From the NCBI GenBank assembly GCA_017654935.2, contig CM065698.1:35735098-35799097 (forward strand): a stretch of 64,000 nucleotides of DNA, given 5' to 3'. This stretch comes from Phymorhynchus buccinoides. Taxonomy: Eukaryota; Mollusca; Gastropoda; Neogastropoda; Raphitomidae. This document shows, piece by piece, positions 54,245-64,000 of this stretch (position 1 is its first letter; every line of letters starts with the position of its first letter). The notes beneath the pieces were generated by a model. That model was given only the letters and a program-made list of their open reading frames with translations. It ran no database searches and was not told the origin of the DNA. Made by a program: the position numbers and the translations under genes.

Positions 54245-55369
54245 ACACCTTGACAGTGCCCCCTTTCTCTGTGTTGTCGTGTGAAGATCCAGTTACTGCT
54301 CTCTCTGTTGTCTTGTCCTCGGTTGCCTTTCTTTTGTCTGTGCAGTGGGCCTGACTGGGGGCATGTGTGTGTGTGTGTGTTTAGGTTTGTCTCGTGATGC
54401 GTGTTGTGGTTCTTTAGTTCGTTTCGTGATTTTGTGTAAAGGTTGATTTTTTTTCTTTTTCTGTTGTGGTTGTAGGACTCCGAATATGCATATTAAAAAC
54501 TGAAATTGAAACCGAAAAGAATCTGTGAAAGTTTTTGGTCCGATAGCTTGTACACTCTTTCTTTATCCTTGAGAAAATTATTGATTTAATGTGCTGTAAA
54601 ATCTGGCATAGATTTGTGCTTTTCAAATGACATTGATATTTACAGCGAAACTCGGAAGGGGGTTCATACTGTTTGTGTGAGAAGTACAATAGGGCTTGGA
54701 GAAGGAATTGCCAGACATAATATTCTTTAACAGATTTTTTTCCGAGAACTCTAATGTTTTTTTAAATTTTATTGAGAAATGGGAGAAATGGGAGTCTAGA
54801 AGTGGTGGTGTGAAACGGGAGTCTAGAAGTGGTGTTGTGAGAGTGTGTGTATAGATTTGTCGTGTGGTGTTTTGTCAAAGTGACTTGATGTCTTTGTTCT
54901 TGCTCAGTGCGTGTGTCTTTGTTGTGGTGTTGTGACACTGTGTGAGAGTGTGTGTGTGTATAGATTTGTCGTGTGGTGTTTTGTCAAAGTGCTTTGGTGT
55001 CTTTGTTCTTGCTCGGTGTGTGTGTCTCTGTGGTGTTGTACACGTTTTACGGCTGATTATTGTTGTCCCCCTTGGTGCTTGTTAGGGGGATTAATTATGC
55101 CCTTTTTTTATGTCGGTAGAATTGATGTGATGAACTATATTGTAAGTGTTGTTGTTGTAGTTGAAATTCTTGCCCCTCTGTATGAAGTAAGTGGGGGAGC
55201 AGAGTGAATAGAGTGAATGTGAATAGCCCAGTGCCAGTAGGTTGAGATGTTGATAAGGTTGTTCATTCAGTGCTCGATCATCTTGATCGTCAGGGAAGAA
55301 AGTTGGCTAATAAAAGCATTAATGAAATGTTTGTTATGCCCTAAAAATGTGTTCGTTTCATCATGAAAC
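54245..55369 (+). other. Probable dishevelled 3' UTR
   Basis: No coding region is seen. A direct repeat ('gtatagatttgtcgtgtggt', 'gttttgtcaaagtg') occurs at 54850-54890 and 54959-54992. An AATAAA hexamer at about 55310 ('ggctaataaaagc') is a candidate poly(A) signal. The true 3' end cannot be fixed; a further AATAAA lies near 58166. Confidence 0.45.
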
Positions 55370-55488
55370 CTCCTCCAAAATCGTAATGTGTCAGCTGAAT
55401 CCGTGAATGCAGTGGGGAGACCAGTGAAAACTGAAAACGTACCTCATCCATTAAGGGCCATATGGCCTGGGAACGCAGAAGAAGAACA
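55370..55488 (+). mobile_element. 3' fragment of the GAA-tailed SINE-like family
   Basis: 'ctccaaaatcgtaatgtgtc', 'agtggggagaccagtg' and 'tatggcctgggaacgcag' are followed by 'aagaagaac'. It matches the 3' third of 41946-42266. Confidence 0.65.
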
Positions 55489-55884
55489 ATAATCTTGCAA
55501 TGGTTAACAATACTGATGGTATACTTACCTCAATTTGCATGTTCAGGCTTCCAATGAAAAAAAAAAAAGCTCCTGAGGGCAAGGCAAAGGGGCTTGTGTC
55601 AATCATTGAAAGAAAGATCCGTGTTTGAGTCATTTGTTTTTACCGCTAAGAACATGATGTTTAACAGCGACAGAATAGTCAGCAGTGACTGTGGTCGCTA
55701 TACGGAAGGAAGGAACATTTCTCTTCTTGTGCATCCATTTGTAACGCAGACTTGGTTTTCTTTTTGTTTGACACTTTTGAGTGAGTTTTTATGCCATTTG
55801 CTTGAAAAGGACAGGAGATATCTGTCCAAGCACTAGTGATTTGTTTTTTGCAACCTAAAGTTTTATAGCTATTGATTTTATTAA

Positions 55885-56124
55885 CCCTTTCACCGCCAAT
55901 GTCGCATTTCTGCACCACAATGGTTTAACACCCATGTCATTAAAACTCTTGAAATGAGGGTCTATTATTCAATGATAGTGTGTCCCTAAATTTGGGCAGT
56001 AAGGATTAACCCTATTCTAAATGTGTCACAGAGAAATCTCACAATATTGCAGACAAAATCTTTTTTTGTAGCCAAGTAAGTTTAATTGAAATTTTTGGCT
56101 CAAAGATGGCTGGCGGTGAAAGGG
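55885..56124. mobile_element. TTAA-flanked piggyBac-like MITE, family 1
   Basis: Ends CCCTTTCACCGCCAATG and GGCGGTGAAAGGG, with TTAA at 55881-55884 and 56125-56128. It is 240 bp, as in 36091-36330. Confidence 0.82.
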
Positions 56125-56756
56125 TTAAATAGAAGTTTATTCAAATAAACCAACAAAGAAATAAAATGTGTACTCCCCCTGTAGACAAATTCTCCCCCTC
56201 AGATCAAGATTTTCCAGAACTGAATGAAATGACATTTGTACAGAAAGAAAAGTCTGTTTGGTTTGGTCAGTATTACTGCAGAATATCAACAATTATACAG
56301 AATGTACAGTTTCTCTCGCCCCCCATTCTCTCTCTTTCAAGACCCTTTACATAATTTGTACAAAAAAGCACTGAATTTGTAGTCTATGAAAGGTCCCATT
56401 TCATTTGTATTCGAATCAGTTTTATTTTAAAATCCCTTTTGATCTTTTCTTCCCTTTTCTGCTCCCTTCGATTTTGAATTCTTTTGGTGTGCTGTTTTCT
56501 TTTTCTTTCTTTTTTCTTTCAAATTCTTGTTAAAGAATCCAAGATATCTGCCAGTCCAATTTTTAAAGAAAGTGAGCCTGGAATTATTCTTTTTTTATGA
56601 TTTTGAATAATTTTGTTTAGTTAAAAAACAACACAGAAGAAACAATTTATATTTTTAAAAGATTTAATGGTGAGGACATACCATATTGTAATACATGTAT
56701 ATCCCCAACCTCATTTCCATCCCCCTGTCTCTTTTGACTCTGTGAGTCTGTCTCTG
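56125..56756. other. AT-rich DNA without a recognised gene
   Basis: A short open frame at 56166-56354 has no recognisable domain. Otherwise T-rich and stop-rich. Confidence 0.4.
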
Positions 56757-56774
56757 TCTCTCTCTGTATCTCTG

Positions 56775-56835
<61 letters not shown>

Positions 56836-56846
56836 TTCTCTCTTTC
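56757..56846. repeat. (TC)n microsatellite
   Basis: An almost pure TC run ending in 'ctttctctctttc'. Open frames through it are Ser-Leu repeats and are not coding. Confidence 0.95.
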
Positions 56847-57004
56847 CCCCCCATTGCCCCTCTCACTTCACATTTGTAACATTTCTGTTGATAAGCTGTA
56901 GACAACCTGGCAATAACGTGCCAACTATGTGATCTATATTGTTGCCTGTACATAATTTCCCTCTTGTTTTGTGGTGTGGTTCTATTGGCCTTAGATGATG
57001 ATGG

Positions 57005-57005
<1 letters not shown>

Positions 57006-57069
<64 letters not shown>
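57006..57069. repeat. Pure G64 homopolymer
   Basis: Sixty-four consecutive G, directly followed by 'ctagtggtggttg' and, from 57105, a long GT-rich microsatellite. It is the second large G run in the window. Confidence 0.97.
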
Positions 57070-57104
57070 CTAGTGGTGGTTGTGTTTTCCCACTATGATT
57101 GATG

Positions 57105-57216
57105 TGAGTGTGTGTGTGTGTATTGTGTGTGTGTGCACGTGTGTGTGTGTGTATTGTGTGTGTTTGTGCGACTGCGAGTGTGTGTACACAATTTGTGTGT
57201 GTGTGTGTGTACACAA

Positions 57217-57258
<42 letters not shown>

Positions 57259-57380
57259 GTGTGTGTGTGTGTATTGTGTTTGTGTGTATTGTGTTTCTGC
57301 GAGTGTGTGTACACAATTTGTGTGAATGTGCATGCGCATGTGTGTGTGTGTGCGTGTGTGTATACGTGTGCACATGCGTG
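57105..57380. repeat. GT-rich microsatellite with internal repeats
   Basis: (GT)n broken by a recurring 'gtgtgtacacaatttgtg' motif at about 57178, 57208 and 57305. No coding value despite several Cys-Val or Thr-His open frames. Confidence 0.95.
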
Positions 57381-57745
57381 AGTTTGCCTCTGTCCTTGGG
57401 ATGATGTTATAACATATATATTGCAAATTGCATGCCCTGTACAGTTAAAGAAAATAGATGGGTGTGGGGTGGGGGACGGTGATGTTATCTTTGACATCAA
57501 TTTGTCCACTGTACAGATGCAAGTGTGTGTTCAAATTCATGGAGTTTTGATGTGTGTGTGTGCGTTGGTCTGTTGGAAAATGTTTGGTTAATCTGTTCAG
57601 AACTGCTCCGAAGTGCATGTTCTTCTTTGATCAGTGATGACGTGATTTTTTTGTTTGTTAGATTTAATATGTTTTGTTGTCTGTGTGAGGTTTACGTTTT
57701 ATCGTCTTTGTCTTGTTTCTTTCAGTCTATTTGAACTGCCGTTAA

Positions 57746-57982
57746 CCCTTTCACCGCCTGCCATATTTCAGCCAAAAATTCCATCAACTTTACCTGGGTA
57801 GAGAACAAAATCCATCTGCAGTATTGGGTATTGTTCTGTGACATATATGCAATAAGGTCTATCCTTCCTTCCCAAAACTAAGACAATAGGGTCTTTGGAT
57901 AATAGACCCCGATTTGATGCCTTTTAGTGACATAGGTGTTAAATCACTGTGGTGCTAAAATGCGATTTTGGCGGTGAAAGGG
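57746..57982. mobile_element. TTAA-flanked piggyBac-like MITE, family 1
   Basis: Inverse orientation relative to 55885-56124. Ends CCCTTTCACCGCC and GGCGGTGAAAGGG, with TTAA at 57742-57745 and 57983-57986. Confidence 0.82.
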
Positions 57983-57986
57983 TTAA

Positions 57987-60357
57987 GGTTATTTGTCTTT
58001 GTTTTGTTTTAATTATTAGTTTTACTTTTGTTTTTGTCCTGGAGTGACATGACAGTGGTCCCAATTTGTTTCACTTCGTTTGGGAATGTATTTCAGTTGT
58101 TCAGTTCCTTTTTTGTTTTTGTTTGTTTGTAGTTGCACTACTTTTCTGTGAAGGATTGCACATCCAATAAAAAAAAACCACACCCAACAACAACAACTTT
58201 ATTGTATGTTTTTGTGAAAAGTGCTAGGTAATTATTGAACAGATAATGTTTTGGTGCTTGAATTATTGGTGTTGTTTATGCTGCTATCAATGTTTATTAT
58301 ATTTGTTGTTGTCGTTTTCATCCTACTGTGCCACTCTCTTGAGTTTCCGTCACTTTCATGTGAAAAGTCTGCTCTGTAGCACAAAAAAAAGAAAAAGAAA
58401 AAAGATTTCACATTATCACCTGTAAAGTTGGTGTAAGTTTTGGATGTGTATTGTTATGCTGATAGCTGTTGGTTACATGCATTTGACTTGTGCGTTATTG
58501 CTGCCGTTGTTATGTCTGCATTGTTCATTTGTGTGTGTATGTGTTGTCTCAGTATGTGTGTGTCTAAAGTGTGCGTGTGCATGCGCACACAACCATGTGT
58601 GTGTGTGCTGGTAGACGAGAGTTGCAAGTAGTCCACAGCAATTAGAAAAAAACCATGATTTATGCTAAAACAAATTGCGTAATGAAGATTTTAACCTTTT
58701 CTCTCAAACTTGTCTTAAGTCACTCATACTTTTTTGCGCTATACGTTTTCCCATTTTCAGTTGACACCTTTTTTTTATTTTATGAAGAATCACTAACTTT
58801 AAGCAGTTTTCCATTTCCATTGTTTATTTGTTTCGATGGTTGGTTAAAACAAAAAAATCTGAGAACAGTTTTTGCTACAATTTGATCCAGCTGCAGAACA
58901 AAAATGTGCTTCAAACTAATGCTGAGAGATTTTTTAAAAATTGATAATATTCTTTTTGTTTGTTCAAACTGTTGGTGAGCTTGCAGTTCATGTGTGTGTG
59001 TGTGTGTGTGTGTACATGCGCTTGTCATTCTATGATCGCTTATACTCTACCAATTTCTCGAGTAGGTAATTTGCAAGAGGTAGAAAAGTGCTAAACAAAG
59101 TAGGTATTCATACAACTTTATGTACATGTATAATTATGTGCTAATTATGCTGTAGAAGACATACACACTCTACTAAATGATAGAAAATAATGCCTGAATT
59201 ATTGATTAAAAATTAAAAAGCAGTGCTACACGGACATGCGTACACACAACAAATAATCATCTTACACTTACAGCCTCTTAGTTTTATAAAAAAAAATCAT
59301 TTTAAAAAACTTGCTAACGTTTAAAAGTGGTAAAAATTTTTTTTAATGAGTAGAATCAATCATTTCGTGAGTTTTATAAACGGTAAAGCTTGAAACTGTG
59401 GCATTGCCCAGGTGTTAGTCATGCTGTCTGGCCTACGTGTAGTTGTCTTTTGAATGGTATAAGTGGAGTACAGGAGTGATATCTTCGACAAAGGTCGGTG
59501 TTTGCCTGGTTAGATGTTGCATGTAAACTGTAGTGTGTGTCTAGTAGAACTAGAAGCATGCAGACTTCTACGTTATCTCTTTGAAGCTGGATCCAATTCT
59601 TTCTTTATTAAACATTTCTTGATGCTGTTAATCTGCATTTAAAAAGGTCTTACTGTGTACTTAATTTTTTTTTTTTGCTGTATCAGCTGCGAAGTTTAGG
59701 GTTTTTATGAAAATTTAATATGAAGAATTGTTTGAATCATTATCCCCCCCCCCCCCCATTGGTTTATAGCCTATTTCTGGTTTATTGAAGATTATTTTGT
59801 CCTCAATATAGGTTTGACATTTCCGTTTACTCTGCGAATATGTGTGTGTGCATTTTTAAGGGAGAATACATATATAGTGCTTTTTGTTGATTGGTGGATG
59901 GGAAGCGAATGCAAAAACAACAACAACAAAGAAGACAGTTCTGCTTTGCTGCCAATTTTGGTTTTACAGTAATTTTTACATTTTCTTTCAAATAATGTAG
60001 TAAAACTATATGCTTCCTATTTCCTTTTTGCATTTGCCCATTTAATTGTTAACTTCAGCAGTGAAAGGCTACATTTTAATTCTAAGCCAATTCTCGAGGA
60101 TGTTGATGAAGAATTACAATTAAGCTCATGATTATTGTCAATGTCCTAAATGGCTTAGGGGCTTTGTCTTAGCATTTTTAATCACATCGAAAGAAGCGGA
60201 TGTCAACATAGGAGACCTTGTTCTGAAAAAAGAAAAACACAAAACCAAGCGAAAAATCAAATATGGGAATCAAAGGGAAAGAAATCCTACCAGCGACCCA
60301 GAAGCTGAAAAGAAGTTGTGTACACTATCAAAGAAAGTTAATAAAGTAGGATCACAA
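57987..60357. other. Intergenic or long 3' UTR DNA, no gene
   Basis: AT-rich with a short GT run at 58991-59013 and a C11-type run near 59746. An AATAAA lies near 58166. No supported gene, RNA gene or transposon was recognised. Confidence 0.4.
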
Positions 60358-60945
60358 GTACTTATTTCTGACAAGATCTTTTTAGTCTCTAAAAAGAAGT
60401 TTGTAAAGTAATACCACTAGTTCTCATTTCTGACAAGATCTTTGTAGTCTCTAAAAAGAAGTTTGTAAAGTAATACCACTAGTTCTTATTTCTGACAAGA
60501 TCTTTTTAGTCTCTAAAAAGAAGTTTGTAAAGTAATACCACTAGTTCTCATTTCTGACAAGATCTTTGTAGTCTCTAAAAAGAAGTTTGTAAAGTAATAC
60601 CATAGTTCTCATTTCTGACAAGATCTTTGTAGTCTCTAAAAAGAAGTTTGTAAAGTAATACCACTAGTTCTCATTTCTGACAAGATCTTTGTAGTCTCTA
60701 AAAAGAAGTTGTAAAGTAATACCACAAGTTCTCATTTCTGACAAGATCTTTGTAGTCTCTAAAAAGAAGTTTGTAAAGTAATACCACTAGTTCTCATTTC
60801 TGACAAGATCTTTATAGTCTCTAAAAAGAAGTTTGTAAAGTAATACCACTAGTTCTCATTTCTGACAAGATCTTTGTAGTCTCTAAAAAGAAGTTTGTAA
60901 AGTAATACCACAAGTTCTCATTTCTGACAAGATCCTTGTAGTCTC
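60358..60945. repeat. 62-bp tandem repeat, about ten copies
   Basis: The unit contains 'ctagttctcatttctgacaa', 'gatctttgtagtctctaaaa' and 'agaagtttgtaaagtaatac'. Copies are nearly identical; two have a one-base deletion. No coding meaning. Confidence 0.95.
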
Positions 60946-61669
60946 TACAAACATCCTCTCAGTTTCTGTTAGTTGTGTGGCCTAGCCCTGTTGTCTAAAT
61001 GTAGGCCCTTAGTTGTATGATATGCAGCTACCAATTTTAGTTTTCAGTTATATGTAAAGAGCTCTAGGGTTAGGGTTCAAAGTGGAATTGTGGGTGCTTA
61101 CGCATTCAGCCTCAGCACTTTTTTCTGCATCTGCACCTGATTTTGCTGTCTAATTATTTCTTCTTCCACTGCAGTTGCGGTTGCTTTTAGTTTGCGTGCG
61201 CGTGTGTGTAACCCTGCCTGTGTGTGTGTGACTGTTTTTTACTTCTTTATTATTCTTCGTTTGCAATTTTTTTCTCTTTGTTTAAACAAGCACCACTACT
61301 AGTATTAGCCTTTTGACTTAAACAGTGTGATTGCTTTTATTTTAAAGATTGGCTTTATGTATTAACCCGTTTTGCATTTTGACATCATCACACATTTTTA
61401 TCATGCATGTTTTACTCTCTTTTTTTTTTTGACTCGGTGGTTTGATTGTGTATTGATTGTAGCGCTGATAGAGGCAGAGGATTTAGAGTGATTGCTTCCC
61501 TCCCCTTCCTCCCTTCCCTTCGTCTTGGTGTGCTGACGAGCAATGAGGGAACCGACCGGTCCTGCCAAGGAGACCGAGGACCTGCTTGCATGGGGTGGTG
61601 GTGGTGGACCAGAGGCGACCAGACCGGACCACCAGGACAGGGCCATGGGAACGTCCAGACCATGCCTGC

Positions 61670-62235
61670 TGTCCGGTCGGTAGGCTGTGCCAGTCCCCCA
61701 TCCCCTTCCCAACCTCCTCACTCCAGTGACCCCACAGAGAAGGATAGACCTGTCTTTTCTGCTGACCGGTCATTACGGTAGGCTGTGCCAGTCCTACTAC
61801 CCCTTCCCCACCTTCTCACTCCAGTACGATGACCCCCACAGAGAAGGACAGACCTGTCTTTTCTGCTCATTACGGTAGGCTGTGCCAGTCCTACTACCCC
61901 TTCCCCACCTTCTCACTCCAGTACCGGTCATTACGGTAGGCTGTGCCAGTCCCCCTACCCCTTCCCCACCTCCTCACTCCAGTACGATGACCCCCACAGA
62001 GAAGGACAGACCTGTCTTTTCTGCTGACCGGTCATTACGGTAGGCTGTGCCAGTCCCCCTACCCCTTCCCCACCTTCTCACTCCCCACCTCCCCCACTCC
62101 AGGACAGACCTGTCTTTTCTGCTGACCGGTCATGACCCAGTCCCCCACCCCTTCCCCACCTCCTCACTCCAGTAGATGACCCCCAAGGACAGACCTGTCT
62201 TTTCTGCTGACCGGTCAATTTACGGTAGACTGCCG
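61670..62235. repeat. Degenerate GC-rich tandem repeat
   Basis: The recurring phrases 'ctgaccggtcattacggtag', 'gctgtgccagtc', 'ccccttccccacc' and 'gacagacctgtcttttctgc' occur about six times with irregular spacing. The surrounding 61400-63180 holds GC-rich open frames on both strands without recognisable domains; I see no gene. Confidence 0.7.
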
Positions 62236-63400
62236 CAGTAGCCCCAGCTCATCCCTTCCCCCTTTCCGTGGCCCGCACAGAATGACCAGCTCACCTCCGA
62301 TCCGTTGAACTTGGTAGGCCATGCTAGCCCCTCCCCCTCCCACCCCACACACAAAAACGTTAACCACCCACCGGCTGATCAGTCTACTGTGCTATGCCCC
62401 ATCCACTTCCTTTTCCGTTTCTTCCCTTGGCCTCCACAGGGAGACGCACCTGTCTGCCGTTTGGTGCCGATGATATACTGTGTGCTAGCACCCCACCGCA
62501 CCCCCCATCCTTTCCCTGACCATGACTCCATACAGCTTAGGCTGAAGAAGAAAAAAAGAAAGACTTCTCTTAGTCCGTGGAGCAGACAGACAGGGTGTGC
62601 GAGAGTCCAACCAGTTGAGAAAGAGAGAGTGCTGATTGCCGACTTTAGTGAAATTACCAGAACGTTGCTGCTGATGCAGCCTTCTTCCTCCCAAAGTGCC
62701 AACCCCACCCCCTACCACCACACCACACCACGCCTCCTCCACCTGGAGCGTTTCCAACAAAAGGGGGTGGGAGGTGTGTACAGAGGTGAGAGTGGCTGGC
62801 AGGACTTGGTCCCTGGATCATTGCTCGGCCATGGTGTCTGCTATGCTGGCCCCATGACCGATCTTGTGAATGGAATTGACGCGTTTCCAGCTGGAATGGA
62901 TGGGAAGAGAATTTCCCTGAGAAATGAACTGCCTGCTGTTTAGAATATACCCTCGATGTGGCTTTTAGGATCGATCGATCATCGCAATCTGTTCCTGTTG
63001 TCGTCATCATCATCATCATATCATCATTCATTTGCTTGTTGCTTCTCTCTCTTTCTGCTGACTCGACTAACACCACCCTCCCTCCTTCCTCTAACCTCCT
63101 CCTCCTGTACCTAACTTCACCTTGCTGCCAGCACCCTGACTTGACTTCTCACCTTTCACCTGTATCTGTGATGAACTCTTGAGCATGTGGGTTCAGGGGT
63201 CACAGGGGGAACAAAAAAGAAGAGGGAAGCTCTGTGTTGAAGACTGTTACTTTGAGTGGGTCAACGTTTGGTTAGCTGGAGGAAATAACGCTATCCCCAT
63301 CCCCAGCTGCGCACCCCCCATCCCTGAAACTTGCTGATTTTGTTGATTGTGGTTTATCTGTCTGTGAGTGGAGGTCATCCATTGAGTAGTCTCTGGCAAC

Positions 63401-63992
63401 TACCGTAAAAACTGGACTATGAGGCGCACCTGTATATAAGCCGCATCCCTTAAATTGACAGAATAGCAGGTATTTATTCACATATAAGCCGCATCAGTTT
63501 ATAAGCCTCAGAGAAAATGATATTCACAAAAAGTAAAAGTAAAACGCAGTAGATTTTTGCCTGCCTTATTACAGATAATGAACATGTGCACATTCACATG
63601 ACTATGTGATACTCTTACAAAAACACTTTAAACATGGGATTTGAATCAATTAATTGTCAAAACCAATTTTGAGAGCTCAAAATAGAATGGAGAATGTGGC
63701 TGAAAACAAATTTAATTACACTGATAAATATAGAATTGAAAAAATCCACAGGTAAGCCGCATCAGTTGTTGATCCCTGGCTTAACGACTCCAGGGATCAT
63801 CCCAACAGCCAGAGCACTTGAACAATTCAGTACAAATGCACCAGCTAGGGATGAGAACATTACGTGTGTGACCGTTTTTGATTACCCCGCCATGTGGGCA
63901 GCCACACTCCCGTCTTCGGGGGAGCCGCATCAGTATATGGGCCAAAGTTGAAAAAAGTAGCGGCTTATAGTTATAGTCCGCATTTTACGGTA
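63401..63992. mobile_element. TA-type MITE carrying a nested SINE
   Basis: The left end TACCGTAAAAACTGGACTAT and the right end (complement of TACCGTAAAATGCGGACTAT) are inverted repeats. The interior contains repeated 'taagccgcatcagtt'. Without the nested SINE the element would be about 424 bp. Same end family as 5471-6414 and 30481-30624. Confidence 0.75.
63766..63922 (-). mobile_element. CAA-tailed SINE with perfect 11-bp duplication
   Basis: It is bounded by AGCCGCATCAG at 63755-63765 and 63923-63933. On the minus strand it starts 'cccccgaagacgggagtgtg' and ends at a short CAA tail. Over about 156 bp it differs from 31111-31266 by one inserted C. Confidence 0.88.
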
Positions 63993-64000
63993 GGTCTCAG

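Noticed and set aside
56711..57509. Thr-His and Cys-Val rich open frames on both strands
   Set aside because: They are translations of CA/GT microsatellites and the G64 run.
60358..60945. Possible CRISPR or RNA gene cluster
   Set aside because: A plain 62-bp head-to-tail minisatellite with no spacers or conserved RNA fold that I could see.
62305..62943. 212-codon open frame downstream of dishevelled
   Set aside because: Composition is irregular (Pro/His-rich, then Lys-rich), frames on the other strand are equally open, and no domain or splice context supports it.

Overview
The window is eukaryotic nuclear DNA from an animal, most likely a lophotrochozoan and probably a mollusc. It has spliced genes with long introns, many short non-autonomous DNA transposons, LINE and SINE fragments, microsatellites, and a 500-base assembly gap. 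The assignment is an inference from the dishevelled protein and the repeat types; no database search was possible.

Two protein-coding genes are supported. The main one is a complete dishevelled (Dvl) orthologue on the + strand at 21396-54244. I assembled it by hand into 15 exons whose phases all agree. They encode 767 residues with DIX, basic/Ser-rich, PDZ and DEP regions, a Pro/Gly/Ser-rich tail and the conserved FVDVM C-terminus. The second is a minus-strand gene at 14460-16972 for a helical/ankyrin-like protein with a C-terminal SOCS-box-like segment (about 740 residues, probably two exons). It carries one apparent frameshift.

The layout is as follows. 1-823 is AT-rich. 824-3146 is a 2.3 kb almost pure poly(G) tract. 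3.3-11.4 kb is a repeat landscape of MITEs, a foldback element, and a minisatellite broken up by three insertions. 11.6-13.2 kb is a degenerate minus-strand LINE. 14.4-17.0 kb is the SOCS-box gene. 17.3-20.2 kb holds more repeats, including a three-level nested insertion. 20228-20727 is the N gap. 21.3-54.2 kb is dishevelled. 54.2-64.0 kb is probable 3' UTR and downstream DNA with microsatellites, minisatellites and MITEs.

The most striking observation is that several tandem arrays inside dishevelled are made from the gene's own splice junctions. The exon 5 3' end plus donor is present in six extra copies. The exon 9 3' end plus donor is duplicated. The exon 11 3' end plus donor has grown into a satellite of about 2.1 kb. 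The exon 14 acceptor is preceded by four upstream copies, one broken by a MITE. Exon 15 is preceded by a 72-bp array with acceptor-like units. Inclusion of the exon 5 or exon 11 copies would introduce stop codons, so they could act as decoy or poison splice sites; that is a hypothesis, not a demonstrated function.
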